The notes under the pieces are model-generated. The model worked only from the letters and a program-made list of their open reading frames with translations, was not told the DNA's origin and did no database searches. The position numbers and the translations under genes were made by a program. From NCBI GenBank assembly GCA_017962665.1, contig JAGCUU010000033.1, forward strand, positions 1 to 64,000: DNA of 64,000 nucleotides, in the 5' to 3' direction. The first letter of the stretch is position 1. Every line of letters begins with the position of its first letter. Below, piece after piece: positions 43,039-52,431 of this stretch. This DNA is from Bacteroidales bacterium (lineage in GTDB: Bacteria; Bacteroidota; Bacteroidia; Bacteroidales; P3).

Positions 43039-44013
43039 TCATTTTACGAATCTCAACAGCATCTCTGCGGCGAGGGCAAGCAGTGCCAACATCAGGAACA
43101 GCTTGAATTCCTCCTTGGTTTGGTGGTACTGTGTGACGTCTATGCGGGTCTTCTCCGTCTTGTCAATCTGTTCAAAGATATCTTTCAGCGAGTTCTTGTC
43201 GGTGGCTCTGTAGTAGTGGCCGCCGTCGGTGGCTTGAGCCATGTGTGTCAGCAGCTGTTCGTCGAGATCGGCTCTTGCGTGGTAGGGGCGTCCGTATTCG
43301 TCGTGGTAGAGTACGTCGCCGCGGCTGCCTACGCCGATGGTGTAAAGCCTTATCCCGTATTCTGCAGCCAGTTCCGCTGCGGTTTCAGGATCTATTGAGC
43401 CACGGTTGTTGACTCCGTCGGTCAGTAGTATTATCACTTTGCTTATGGCCTCGCTCTCTTTTATTCGGTTGATGGCTGTCGCCAGTCCGTCGCCGATGGC
43501 GGTGCCATCCTCGAGCAATCCGGTACGCATGGAGGCCAGTTGGCGGTTCAGCACGTTGTGGTCGATGGTCAGAGGTGTCTGGGTGAAGGCTTCGCCGGCA
43601 AATTCCACGAGAGCGATGCGGTCGTTGTGGCGTCCATCGATGAATTCGCGTGCCACATCTTTGGCGGCCTCAAGTCTGTTGGGGCGAAAATCTTCGCCTT
43701 TCATGCTCCCCGACACATCTATGGCCAGGACAATATCTATGCCCTCAATCTCCATCTCTTCGAAACTTAGTTTGCTCTGCGGCCTTGCAATGGCGACAAC
43801 CAGCAAGGTCACGGCCAAGCATCTAAGCACGAAACGTAAGTGGTAGAGTACATGACGGGGCGTACGCAGCGGCTTGCCGAACATCTCGGTGGATGGTATA
43901 TGCAGCGGCGCCTTTATGCGTTTGTGACGCAGAAGGTACCACAGCACCATCAGCGGCACTGCGACAAGCAGCGTAAGCAACCAGGGATGTGCAAAACTTA
44001 TATTTCCAAACAT
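43039..44013 (-). CDS. batA: BatA, membrane-anchored von Willebrand factor A protein
   Basis: The 324-residue protein has N-terminal spans (10-27, 58-75), a vWA domain with a complete MIDAS DVSGS (99-103) followed by LTIDH and LLTDGVNNRGSID, and a C-terminal hydrophobic helix (FKLFLMLALLALAAEMLL). It is the paralogue of BatB in the same operon. A ~100-bp heptamer-repeat tract separates it from the gene upstream, so it may have its own promoter or be reached by read-through. Confidence 0.88.
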   Translation of the reverse strand: MFGNISFAHPWLLTLLVAVPLMVLWYLLRHKRIKAPLHIPSTEMFGKPLRTPRHVLYHLRFVLRCLAVTLLVVAIARPQSKLSFEEMEIEGIDIVLAIDVSGSMKGEDFRPNRLEAAKDVAREFIDGRHNDRIALVEFAGEAFTQTPLTIDHNVLNRQLASMRTGLLEDGTAIGDGLATAINRIKESEAISKVIILLTDGVNNRGSIDPETAAELAAEYGIRLYTIGVGSRGDVLYHDEYGRPYHARADLDEQLLTHMAQATDGGHYYRATDKNSLKDIFEQIDKTEKTRIDVTQYHQTKEEFKLFLMLALLALAAEMLLRFVK

Positions 44014-44112
44014 TTTTTATGTTTAAGGTTTTATGTTTAAGGTTTTATGTTTAACGTTTGACGTTTAACGTTTGACGTTTCCAATCGCTCATCTCCATTC
44101 ACTCATCACCAA
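44014..44112 (+). repeat. Heptamer-mosaic intergenic repeat inside the Bat operon
   Basis: The unit TTTTATG-TTTAAGG (14 bases, two heptamers) occurs twice in full; then TTTTATG-TTTAACG and TTTGACG-TTTAACG-TTTGACG follow, and then TTTCCAA, TCGCTCA, TCTCCAT, TCACTCA, TCACCAA, TCACTTA. The phase of seven is kept across nearly the whole gap, with no coding sequence. Confidence 0.75.
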
Positions 44113-45132
44113 TCACTTATCGCTCGGTTCTTCGTTGGCTTTGTGTGTCTCGGCCACCGTGCGTACAAAGTCTATGGCGTTCTGCATTGCCTTGTCGTGT
44201 TCGTAGCTCTCGGGCTGTGATTTGGCGAATTTCACCATGTCGGCTTGTTGCAGCAGATGGCGAAGCAGTGACTCGCTGTCTTCGCTCCAATCGGCAATGC
44301 CGTGAAAAGCTTTGAGCGTCTGGCGTGTGGTCATCTCAGAGGCATTGATGCCGTACATGTTGCGCAGAAACCTGCGCACAATATCGGTCATGTCTGTGTA
44401 GTATTTCTTTACACGCCCTTTTTGCCACAGCTCTTTGCGTCTCAGAGCCTCCAACTCGTTTAGAGCACGCCTGTCGGCAGGAACGGGTTTCTGGTGAGGC
44501 AACACCATGATAGGTTTGTTCTCTTTACGTCGCTTGATTATCCATACTGTCATGAAAACCAGCAAGGCGACAACGACGAATAGCAGTCCCCATCTGGCTG
44601 TCTCCCAGAAGGTGTATGGTTCCTTGAGGAATGAGGCGTCGTTCATCACCTCGCATTTTGTGGTGTCGGCATCTGCCGCATAGGCCACATTGACGAACAA
44701 GCTGTCTGCCGGAGCAATAAGGTTCTGCATGCCGCCTTCTTCCACGATTAACGCAATTTTCTCTATCCGGTGGCGACCGGCATCAAACGATGTTATGGTG
44801 ACGGTCTGTCTGATTTGCTCTATGGCTCCGCCAGCATCCATTGTGGTGTCGCAGTGACTCTCATAGGCCTCGATGGCACCGGAGGTCAAGGCTTTGGGAT
44901 TGGGGAAAACAATGTTTGGCATCGTGGCGCCATCCAAACGGGTGACGATGATGTATAGGTTTTTCTGCTCGCCCACAATGATTGTGGTTGTGTCGATGCT
45001 TGCAGTGACTTCAACGCTTGCGGTCCTGGATGGCATAATCATTGCCGCTGTGCTGTCTATGGCGGTCTGTCCCCAGAGGAGGCCAGGCATTGCAAAAACC
45101 ATTGCCGCTATTTTTTTCAGGAAATGTCTCAT
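44113..45132 (-). CDS. Bat-operon membrane protein (BatD/DUF4381-like)
   Basis: The 339-residue protein has a signal peptide ending near LLWGQ, a ~150-residue periplasmic beta domain (VEVTASIDTTTIIVGEQKNLYIIV ...), one transmembrane span (WETARWGLLFVVVALLVFMTVWII, ~180-203) and a cytosolic helical part (LNELEALRRKELWQKGRVKKYYTDMTDIVRRFLRNMY). It corresponds to the protein found between the DUF58 and BatA genes in Bacteroidota. It may be a short BatD-like adaptor linking the MoxR ATPase side to the periplasmic vWA proteins. Spacing to the DUF58 gene is 16 bases. Confidence 0.75.
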   Translation of the reverse strand: MRHFLKKIAAMVFAMPGLLWGQTAIDSTAAMIMPSRTASVEVTASIDTTTIIVGEQKNLYIIVTRLDGATMPNIVFPNPKALTSGAIEAYESHCDTTMDAGGAIEQIRQTVTITSFDAGRHRIEKIALIVEEGGMQNLIAPADSLFVNVAYAADADTTKCEVMNDASFLKEPYTFWETARWGLLFVVVALLVFMTVWIIKRRKENKPIMVLPHQKPVPADRRALNELEALRRKELWQKGRVKKYYTDMTDIVRRFLRNMYGINASEMTTRQTLKAFHGIADWSEDSESLLRHLLQQADMVKFAKSQPESYEHDKAMQNAIDFVRTVAETHKANEEPSDK

Positions 45133-45148
45133 AAAATAATTCCTCTTT

Positions 45149-46024
45149 TCATTGTCCGCGCATCTTGAATAACCCTATCAGAGGCTTAACAAAGTCCTGG
45201 CCTGTCGTTAGGGTTACATGATCTATGCCGTATTTTTGCAACAGTTCGTCGCTTTTCTGGCTGTATCTGCGGTAATAATCGGAGTAGGCTTCACGTACTG
45301 CCGCCGCCGAGGTGTCTATCCATCTTGTCTCACCACTCTCCATGTCTTCAAACGACATAAGACCCATCTTTGGCAGTGTGCGTTCGCGGGGGTCGTCTAT
45401 GCGCAGCACGGCAAGGTCGTGTTTCCCTGCCGCAATCTTGAGCGCGTTTTCATAGTCGTCGTCATACATGTCGCTCATCAAAAAGGCTGTAGAGCGTTTC
45501 TTGGTGACGTTGGTGAAATAGCGCAAGGCCTCGGAGATATCTGTTCCACGGCTTGTCGGCTTGAAGCCAATCAGTTCGCGGATAATTCGCAGGATATGGC
45601 TGCTGCCTTTCTTTGGTGGTATGAATTTCTCTATGCGGTCGCTGAATACCACAACTCCGACTTTGTCGTTGTTGTGTATGGCCGAAAAGGCAAGTGTCGC
45701 CGCCACTTCGGCAATGAGTTCCGACTTGTACTGGCTTGTGGTTCCGAAGAGGTTTGAGCCGCTCATGTCGATAAGCAGCATTACGGTCAGCTCGCGTTCC
45801 TCTTCAAAAACCTTGACGTAAGGATGGTTTAGTCGAGCCGTGACATTCCAGTCGATGTTGCGAACATCGTCGCCATACTGGTATTCACGCACTTCGCTGA
45901 AGGCCATTCCACGCCCCTTGAAAGCGCTGTGGTACTCACCCGAAAACATCTGCTGCGACAGACCGCGAGCCCGAATCTCAATACGCCTGACTTGTTTAAT
46001 TATATCGCTCTCCTGCATACTCAA
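45149..46024 (-). CDS. DUF58 protein, vWA-like partner of MoxR
   Basis: The 291-residue protein contains the DUF58 signature: GEYHSAFKGRGMAFSEVREYQYGDDVRNIDWNVTARLNHPYVKVFEEERE, then the MIDAS-like DMSGS and MSDMYDDDY. DUF58 proteins act with MoxR AAA+ ATPases, probably as cytosolic substrate or metal-sensing partners. ATGs at 46024 and 46018 are both possible. The gene precedes the other bat genes at close spacing. Confidence 0.88.
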   Translation of the reverse strand: MSMQESDIIKQVRRIEIRARGLSQQMFSGEYHSAFKGRGMAFSEVREYQYGDDVRNIDWNVTARLNHPYVKVFEEERELTVMLLIDMSGSNLFGTTSQYKSELIAEVAATLAFSAIHNNDKVGVVVFSDRIEKFIPPKKGSSHILRIIRELIGFKPTSRGTDISEALRYFTNVTKKRSTAFLMSDMYDDDYENALKIAAGKHDLAVLRIDDPRERTLPKMGLMSFEDMESGETRWIDTSAAAVREAYSDYYRRYSQKSDELLQKYGIDHVTLTTGQDFVKPLIGLFKMRGQ

Positions 46025-46439
46025 TCCCCTTTGTTGAGTTGTTTATTTGTTGAGTTGTTTTATTGTTGATGTTTGATGTATTTATTTTATAGTCGCCTTT
46101 GGCGAGAAATTTCTCAAAATTTATTTTAAAATTATTCAAATCTCATTTTGTATAATTTGGGGTCAATTTGTTGAATTTCCACGCGTCAGCGTGCTTCATG
46201 GATCGCTTGGCACGTGTTCAAAATGTCTTTAACCGTTAAATTTTACAAAACATCATACATCTTACATCTTTAACCTTTAACCGTTACTATAAGGGAAATT
46301 AAAGAAGTTAAGAGAAGTTATCGCGCTTTGCGCTGGAAGTTAAAGGGACAATACAATCAGAGCAAATACATTTGTCCTTTAACTCCCATTAACTCCACAC
46401 CATCTTCCTTTAACTCCTCTCTTTAACTTTTACCGTTAT
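46025..46439. repeat. 415-bp intergenic region with heptamer repeats and a hairpin
   Basis: No gene is visible. At about 46251-46288 the sequence splits into ACATCAT, ACATCTT, ACATCTT, TAACCTT, TAACCGT, the same family as elsewhere. GTTAAAGGGACAA (46339-46351) can pair with TTGTCCTTTAAC (46372-46383), a candidate hairpin between moxR and the DUF58 gene. TTTAACTCC and AACTCC units also recur from 46378 to 46432. Confidence 0.6.
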
Positions 46440-47435
46440 TTATGGAACATCCACTCGGTTAAGGATTTCGTTGACAATTTCCTCGCTTTTCACATTCTCG
46501 GCTTCGGCTTCGTATGTCAGACCGATGCGGTGGCGTAAAACATCCATTGCAATGGCTCGCACATCCTCGGGGATGACATATCCGCGGCGTTTCATGAATG
46601 CATAGCTTTTAGAAGCCTGGGCAAGAGATATAGAACCACGCGGCGAGGCACCGTAGCTGATGAGGTCTTTCAGTTTTTCCAAGCCGTATTGTTCTGGATA
46701 TCGGGTAGCAAACACGATGTCGGTAATATAGTTTTCTATCTTTTCATCCATGTACACTTCGCGTACAAGTTCGCGGGCTTTTATGATTGCAGAGGGATCC
46801 ATCATGGCGGTCTGGCGGTTGAAGCCTTCGCCAAGGCTCTGATGCAATATCTGCCGCTCTTCCTCTTTCTCGGGATAGCTGATTACCACTTTGAGCATGA
46901 AACGGTCTACCTGTGCCTCGGGTAGGGGATAGGTGCCTTCCTGCTCTATGGGGTTCTGGGTGGCCATGACAAGGAATGGTTCCTCAAGTTTGTAGGTGTT
47001 CTCGCCTATGGTGACCTGTCTCTCCTGCATAGCTTCAAGCAAAGCACTCTGAACCTTTGCCGGGGCGCGGTTAATCTCGTCGGCAAGAATGAAATTTGAG
47101 AAAATCGGACCTTTTTTAACTTGGAAACTCTCGTTTTTCTGGCTGTAAATCATCGTTCCTATCAGGTCGGCGGGCAGTAGGTCGGGAGTGAACTGGATGC
47201 GGCTGAACTTGGCATTGATGGCTTTTGCCAATGTGGTTATTGTCAAGGTTTTGGCAAGTCCTGGGACACCTTCCAACAGAACGTGTCCGTTCGAGAGCAG
47301 TCCTATCATCAGGCTCTCGACCATGTGCTTCTGTCCGATGATGTTTTTGCGCATTTCCATAACGAGGGCGTCGACAAAGGCACTCTCCTGTTCGATACGC
47401 ATGTTTAACTCTTGAATGTTGATGGTCTCATTCAT
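46440..47435 (-). CDS. MoxR-family AAA+ ATPase
   Basis: The 331-residue protein has Walker A GVPGLAKT (56-63), the MoxR block PDLLPADLIGTMIYSQKNESF, Walker B ILADEINRAPAKVQSALLEAMQE, sensor 1 ATQNPIEQEGTYPLPEAQVDRF, and a C-terminal lid with YGASPRGSISLAQASK. It is the chaperone-type ATPase that heads Bat operons and is thought to act with DUF58 and vWA proteins. A 415-bp repeat-rich gap separates it from the rest of the operon. Confidence 0.92.
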   Translation of the reverse strand: MNETINIQELNMRIEQESAFVDALVMEMRKNIIGQKHMVESLMIGLLSNGHVLLEGVPGLAKTLTITTLAKAINAKFSRIQFTPDLLPADLIGTMIYSQKNESFQVKKGPIFSNFILADEINRAPAKVQSALLEAMQERQVTIGENTYKLEEPFLVMATQNPIEQEGTYPLPEAQVDRFMLKVVISYPEKEEERQILHQSLGEGFNRQTAMMDPSAIIKARELVREVYMDEKIENYITDIVFATRYPEQYGLEKLKDLISYGASPRGSISLAQASKSYAFMKRRGYVIPEDVRAIAMDVLRHRIGLTYEAEAENVKSEEIVNEILNRVDVP

Positions 47436-47574
47436 GTTTTGTCTATTTTATTTTTCTATTGTTTTTCTAAAAAAAAATTGCGTTGCACAAACCTGATTGC
47501 AGTGCGCAAAACAAACGTGCCCGACTTCAAAAAATTGTAATGTTGATAATTTTTTTGTATTTTTTAATAGCTGT

Positions 47575-47608
47575 TTTGGTGTTATTCAAAAAAAAATGAT
47601 TATCTTTG
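47575..47608 (+). promoter_or_regulatory. Promoter of the T9SS-sorted propeller protein
   Basis: TATCTTTG at 47601-47608 matches the -7 box exactly. TTTG at 47575-47578 lies 22 bases upstream, one more than usual. The start codon follows 53 bases later. Confidence 0.55.
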
Positions 47609-47660
47609 CATGTTATATTTTTATGCTGAAATCAAAAATCTAATTAATTATTAATATCTT

Positions 47661-50600
47661 ATGAAAAGTAAAAAGTTACTAATCGGCTTAATTGTTGCTG
47701 CTTTTGTATGCGGAGCGCACCTTGCTTCCGCCCAAACAAAGGCTAATTACCGTAACGCCCTCGTCGAAATCGGACCCGACAATATCGCCGGACGTGTCCG
47801 TGCCATTGTTGTCGACAATGCCGACCCGAACCACACCACTCTATATGCTGGCGGCGTGGCAGGTGGCTTGTTCAAGAAAGTTGGCGAAGAGGCTTGGCAG
47901 TATATACCATTTGGTAGCGACAATCAGCAAGTCACTCTTCCCATCTCCTGCATGGTGCAACTTCCTGACAACACCCTGCTGATCGGTACCGGTGAGGGTA
48001 TCGTCGAAAATCACGGTATCAGCGACGACCGTATGTCTCCCAAAGGTCGCGGTGTCTATATCTATGATCCCGCCAACGGAAGCTTTACGCTTATCGACGC
48101 TACAAACCCCAATACTAACAGCGATTGGACTTTTGTTAACCGTTTCGCGACTTTGAAACGCAATGTCAATGGAACTGATTATCTCTTCATATATGCTGCA
48201 ACCTCCTCCGGTCTTTACCGTTGGAAGGTTAACGCCGCCAATCCTTCCTGGACTACGGCTCCTACAAAGGTTGCCACTGGCGACTTCCAGGATGTGATCA
48301 TTATTTCGGCTGACAATATTGCATACGCCTCCACTCCCAACAAGCTCTACCGCGTCGGTAACGTGACAGGTGAGAGCGCCGCAGTCGAGGTGACCGGAAG
48401 CAACAACGCTTTCGCAACGGCCAGCCGCATCGAACTTGCCGCAATGACAGACTACGGTGCCCACATTACCTATGTCTACGCTTTGGTGGCTGACTCCACA
48501 GGCCTGTTCGATGGTGTGTACCTGACCACTAACCAGCAGACTTGGACCCGCCTTACCACCTCGACGGTTTCTCCTTTCACCTCTGAAAACCCTGGCAACC
48601 TCAATGCCGCCATTAGCATAAACCCGCTCAACATTAAGGACATCTTCATCGGTGGCGCCACCCTGTGGAACGGTGAAGGCTTTGTGGAAAACTCATACTA
48701 CCAGTGGACCAAACAGAGCGCCTCTGAAAGCGAACTTAACTATGGCAACTACATGAGCACCGTTTACTCCGAAGCGTCGTTCATTCACTCTGGCATCCAT
48801 CAGATTATCCATACTTGGGCTGTCGATAACGGCGATACCAACTGGGTTCTCTACTTCGCTACTGACGGCGGTGTCTTTAAAGGTACCAGCATGTCTGTTG
48901 GCTCTATTACCTACTGGACTTTCAAATCACTCAACAAGGGTTTGAATACCGTTCAGTTCAACCATATCGCAGTCTCTCCTGACGGCTCTATCGTCGGAGG
49001 TGCTGTCGATAACAGCTGTCCTTTCATTCAGGCACGTAATGCTCATGAAGGCGCTCTGCCGTCCGACACTTGGTATGACGATAATGACAGCTCTATTCTG
49101 AACCACATATCCAACATTATCTGGTTCGGTAACGGTGGCGGTGTTGCTTCGTCCATGTTCCAGCAACTTAAACCTTTTACCCGCCGCTCGCTCTTCGTCT
49201 CCGCTGAGTCAGGCCGCTTCTCACTCAACACGGGTATGGGCGTTCAGGGTGTTGCCAGTTACGCTCGCGCATGTGCCGACTATGCCGACTTCACCAACAC
49301 ACAGACCTGGACAATCGCCGAAGGATTTGTTGCCAACACCATCATGAACACTAACCCAATACCTCAAATCAGGCTTTGGGAAACCACCAACAACACAATC
49401 TGGAACGATAGCATCACATTCAATATCGATACAAACCTTACCTATATTCATAACGGTACTGAGATAGCCATGTCGGGAAACACTGTATTCGTTCCCGGTG
49501 ACAGCATCCTCGTGGCCTCAAAACCGAACTTCGACTATCCTTTCTATCATAAGTTCACTGAGACTCTCAAATTGCGCGACACAGTTTATTACACCGATAC
49601 GGTTCTTGTCAATGGCAACAATGTCGCAGTTGATACATTCAAGGTGGTCTACAACTTCAAACAAACAGTCCACAACCCAGTCGTAAGCCGCATCATTGTC
49701 AACGGTCGCCACTCGGACGGCAGAGGTACTGTCTATTTCAACACGACTCCTAACTACTTCCGCAATGTATGGAGCATGGCCGAATCCAACTCGCCAAATG
49801 TCATGCATTGGGCTTATATCTATCAGGCCAACATGGGCAACAGCGTGGGCGATATCGCTTTCAGCCGCGACGGTACCAACATCTTTGCCGCTGTTACCGA
49901 GGATGCCACAGGTAAGAGCTACATCATGCGCGTCTACAACTTTACTGGTGTCGATGTCAACAACCCCGTCGAGATGAAACGTCAGCTTAACTTCAAACCG
50001 GACGACACCGCATTCACTACCAACCCGCGTGTAACTCTCTACGACACCATCTTCTCCGCTACCGGTGACTTCTTCAACCGTCCTATTTCCTCTATTGCCG
50101 TCGACCCGCGTGAAGGTCAGGACAACCTCATCATCACCTTCTCCGACTATAACGATGGAGAGCCTAATATGGTCATAATCAAAAATGCCACCAATGCTGC
50201 CACCCGTACCGTCTCCAACCTCAATGTTGTCAACAGCGCTAACAATATGACCGCTGCCGACCCAGTTTACTCGGCAATCATCGAGTGTACCACTGGTACC
50301 ATCTACGCTGGAACCGAGAAAGGTGTATTCACAACTCCTTTCAATGGTAGTTCATGGACTCAGTTCGGTGCCTTCAACGGTGTTCCCGTTACATCAATCG
50401 TACAGCAGACAAGAAGCCTCGAACGTCAAAAATATATCGCTCGCGAGGGTGTCAATGACGTTACCTATCTCTTTGCTAAAACCAAATATCCTTACGCCAT
50501 CTATTTCGGCACCTATGGTCGCGGCGTGTTCATGGATACCACATACGTCACCGACCATGTCGCTGAAGTCAGCAACCCCGAAGACTATGTAGGTATCACC

Positions 50601-50870
50601 ACCGTTGACAACGGCGACAACTACATGAGAATTTATCCTAACCCCGCTGCCGACTATGCTACCATCGATCTCGGTATTGTCAACGCAGGCAATGCTGTTG
50701 TTAAGATCTACGACGTGACCGGCAAAATGGTTTACAGCGAGAACCTTGGTTACCTCAACGAAGGCGAACACAAGTACAGCATCTATTGCGGCAAATTCTC
50801 ACGCGGTGTCTACCTCGTGAATGTCAATGTTGGCAGGGAGTCCGCTACCTCTAAACTGATCGTTCGATAA
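47661..50870 (+). CDS. T9SS-sorted beta-propeller surface protein
   Basis: The 1,069-residue protein has a signal peptide ending near HLASAQ. The start GPDNIAGRVRAIVVDNADPNHTTLYAGGVAGGLFKK is typical of BNR/sortilin-like propellers (repeat pattern GG-(L/V)(W/F)K); further blades include YAATSSGLYRW, FATDGGVFKG and YAGTEKGVFTT. The last ~85 residues are a type A T9SS sorting domain (IYPNPAADYATIDL ... VYSENLGYLNEGEHKYSI ... RGVYLVNVN ... KLIVR). It is probably secreted and anchored on the cell surface; ligand or enzyme activity is unknown. It has its own promoter and a strong terminator. Confidence 0.85.
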   Translation: MKSKKLLIGLIVAAFVCGAHLASAQTKANYRNALVEIGPDNIAGRVRAIVVDNADPNHTTLYAGGVAGGLFKKVGEEAWQYIPFGSDNQQVTLPISCMVQLPDNTLLIGTGEGIVENHGISDDRMSPKGRGVYIYDPANGSFTLIDATNPNTNSDWTFVNRFATLKRNVNGTDYLFIYAATSSGLYRWKVNAANPSWTTAPTKVATGDFQDVIIISADNIAYASTPNKLYRVGNVTGESAAVEVTGSNNAFATASRIELAAMTDYGAHITYVYALVADSTGLFDGVYLTTNQQTWTRLTTSTVSPFTSENPGNLNAAISINPLNIKDIFIGGATLWNGEGFVENSYYQWTKQSASESELNYGNYMSTVYSEASFIHSGIHQIIHTWAVDNGDTNWVLYFATDGGVFKGTSMSVGSITYWTFKSLNKGLNTVQFNHIAVSPDGSIVGGAVDNSCPFIQARNAHEGALPSDTWYDDNDSSILNHISNIIWFGNGGGVASSMFQQLKPFTRRSLFVSAESGRFSLNTGMGVQGVASYARACADYADFTNTQTWTIAEGFVANTIMNTNPIPQIRLWETTNNTIWNDSITFNIDTNLTYIHNGTEIAMSGNTVFVPGDSILVASKPNFDYPFYHKFTETLKLRDTVYYTDTVLVNGNNVAVDTFKVVYNFKQTVHNPVVSRIIVNGRHSDGRGTVYFNTTPNYFRNVWSMAESNSPNVMHWAYIYQANMGNSVGDIAFSRDGTNIFAAVTEDATGKSYIMRVYNFTGVDVNNPVEMKRQLNFKPDDTAFTTNPRVTLYDTIFSATGDFFNRPISSIAVDPREGQDNLIITFSDYNDGEPNMVIIKNATNAATRTVSNLNVVNSANNMTAADPVYSAIIECTTGTIYAGTEKGVFTTPFNGSSWTQFGAFNGVPVTSIVQQTRSLERQKYIAREGVNDVTYLFAKTKYPYAIYFGTYGRGVFMDTTYVTDHVAEVSNPEDYVGITTVDNGDNYMRIYPNPAADYATIDLGIVNAGNAVVKIYDVTGKMVYSENLGYLNEGEHKYSIYCGKFSRGVYLVNVNVGRESATSKLIVR

Positions 50871-50888
50871 TAATAATTAGATAGAGAA

Positions 50889-50924
50889 AGAGGTACTGAC
50901 TCAAAGGCGGTACCTCTTTTTTTT
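50889..50924 (+). terminator. Rho-independent terminator after the propeller gene
   Basis: AGAGGTAC (50889-50896) pairs with GTACCTCT (50910-50917) and is followed by a run of T. Confidence 0.9.
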
Positions 50925-50969
50925 GTAATAATATATTAAGGAATAAACATATTTTATATTGCACCTTTA

Positions 50970-51021
50970 AACTTTAACCTATAAACTTTAACCTATAAAC
51001 TTTAACCTATAAACTTTAACC
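50970..51021 (+). repeat. 14-bp (2 x 7) tandem repeat upstream of tyrS
   Basis: The unit AACTTTAACCTATA occurs three times plus a partial fourth, ending ten bases before the tyrS start codon. It is the most regular member of the heptamer family in this window. Confidence 0.9.
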
Positions 51022-51031
51022 TTTACATATA

Positions 51032-52306
51032 ATGAGTAACCTTGTTGAAGAACTTAAATGGCGTGGCATGATCCACGATATGATGCCGGGTACGGAGGAA
51101 CAACTCAATAAGGAGGTAACCACGGCATACGTCGGTATCGACCCTACTGCCGACAGTCTGCATATTGGTCATCTTGTCAGTATTATGCTTTTGAAACATC
51201 TTCAGATGGCAGGCCATAAACCGTTGGCTGTCGTCGGTGGAGCAACTGGCATGATTGGCGACCCCTCTTTCAAGGCGGCGGAACGAAAATTGCTTACTCC
51301 CGAGGAGATACAGCATAATGTGGCTTGTATAAAAAAACAGCTGGAACGTTTCCTTGACTTCGACAATCCTGTCAACGGTGCCGAGATTCTGAACAACTAC
51401 GACTGGATGAAGGACTATCTCTTCCTTGACTTTATCCGCGATGTAGGCAAACATATCACCGTCAACTACATGATGACCAAGGATTCCGTGAAGAAACGTA
51501 TGGAGACAGGTATTTCCTTCACAGAGTTCTCGTATCAGCTGCTACAGGGATATGATTTCTTAACCCTATACCGTACCAAAGGCTGTAAGCTTCAAATGGG
51601 CGGCAGCGACCAGTGGGGCAACATTACCACAGGTACCGAACTGATACGTCGTATGGAAGGTGGCGAGGCTTTTGCTCTTACCTGCCCGCTGATTACCAAA
51701 GCCGACGGCACCAAGTTCGGCAAGACCGAAGGTGGCAACGTGTGGTTAGACCCCGAGAAAACCTCTCCGTACAAGTTCTACCAGTTCTGGTTGAACTGCT
51801 CCGATGTCGACACGGCAAAATATATACGCATCTTCACACTTTTCACGAAGGAAGAAATTGACGAGCTGGAACGTCAGCATGCCGAGGCTCCCGAACGCCG
51901 TGTCTTGCAAAAGGCTTTGGCAAAGGACATCACAATCCGTGTCCATGGCCAGGCCGCATACGACGGAGCAGTCGCAGCCTCAGAACTGTTGTTCGGAAAG
52001 GGTACCACTGAGCAGCTTAATGCCTTGGACCGCGATACACTGCTTAGCGTCTTTGAGGGTGTTCCCCAGTTCACCGTAAGCCGTTCGGCCATTGAGACGG
52101 GTGCTTCGCTTATCGATCTGGCTGCCGAGGTGGGTATGTTTGCATCCAAAGGTGAAATACGTCGAGAATTGAAGCAGAATAGTATTTCTGTCAATAAAGA
52201 AAAAGTCGGAGAAGGCTGTATTTTGCATTCTTCGAATATTCTCAATAGTGGTTGCATACTTATTCAAAAAGGCAAGAAGAACTACTACATTATCAATGTG
52301 CAATAA
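51032..52306 (+). CDS. tyrS: Tyrosyl-tRNA synthetase
   Basis: The 424-residue protein is a bacterial TyrRS: the class I motif HIGH in [18 protein letters not shown], tyrosine-pocket blocks [19 protein letters not shown] and [28 protein letters not shown], and the KMSKS-equivalent KFGKT. A C-terminal S4-like RNA-binding domain follows (about 355-424, [21 protein letters not shown]). It charges tRNA-Tyr in the cytosol. The 14-bp tandem repeat just upstream could affect its leader. Confidence 0.96.
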   Translation: MSNLVEELKWRGMIHDMMPGTEEQLNKEVTTAYVGIDPTADSLHIGHLVSIMLLKHLQMAGHKPLAVVGGATGMIGDPSFKAAERKLLTPEEIQHNVACIKKQLERFLDFDNPVNGAEILNNYDWMKDYLFLDFIRDVGKHITVNYMMTKDSVKKRMETGISFTEFSYQLLQGYDFLTLYRTKGCKLQMGGSDQWGNITTGTELIRRMEGGEAFALTCPLITKADGTKFGKTEGGNVWLDPEKTSPYKFYQFWLNCSDVDTAKYIRIFTLFTKEEIDELERQHAEAPERRVLQKALAKDITIRVHGQAAYDGAVAASELLFGKGTTEQLNALDRDTLLSVFEGVPQFTVSRSAIETGASLIDLAAEVGMFASKGEIRRELKQNSISVNKEKVGEGCILHSSNILNSGCILIQKGKKNYYIINVQ

Positions 52307-52313
52307 AATTTTT

Positions 52314-52343
52314 TTTGTATATTGAAAAAAGTTTGTATTTTTG
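52314..52343 (+). promoter_or_regulatory. Promoter of the fibronectin-repeat surface protein
   Basis: TTTG at 52314-52317, 18 bases of spacer, then TATTTTTG at 52336-52343. The start codon lies ~90 bases downstream, after an AT-rich leader. Confidence 0.6.
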
Positions 52344-52431
52344 CATTTTCAAATTTGTAAAAATACAATAAAACAGATAGTTAGTTTAACTTTTATTAAG
52401 AAACTTTTTTTTAAATTTAATTAATAAAATT

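Noticed and set aside
50970-51021. Tandem repeats as a CRISPR array
   Set aside because: The units are 7 or 14 bp and contiguous, with no spacers of unique sequence and no cas genes.
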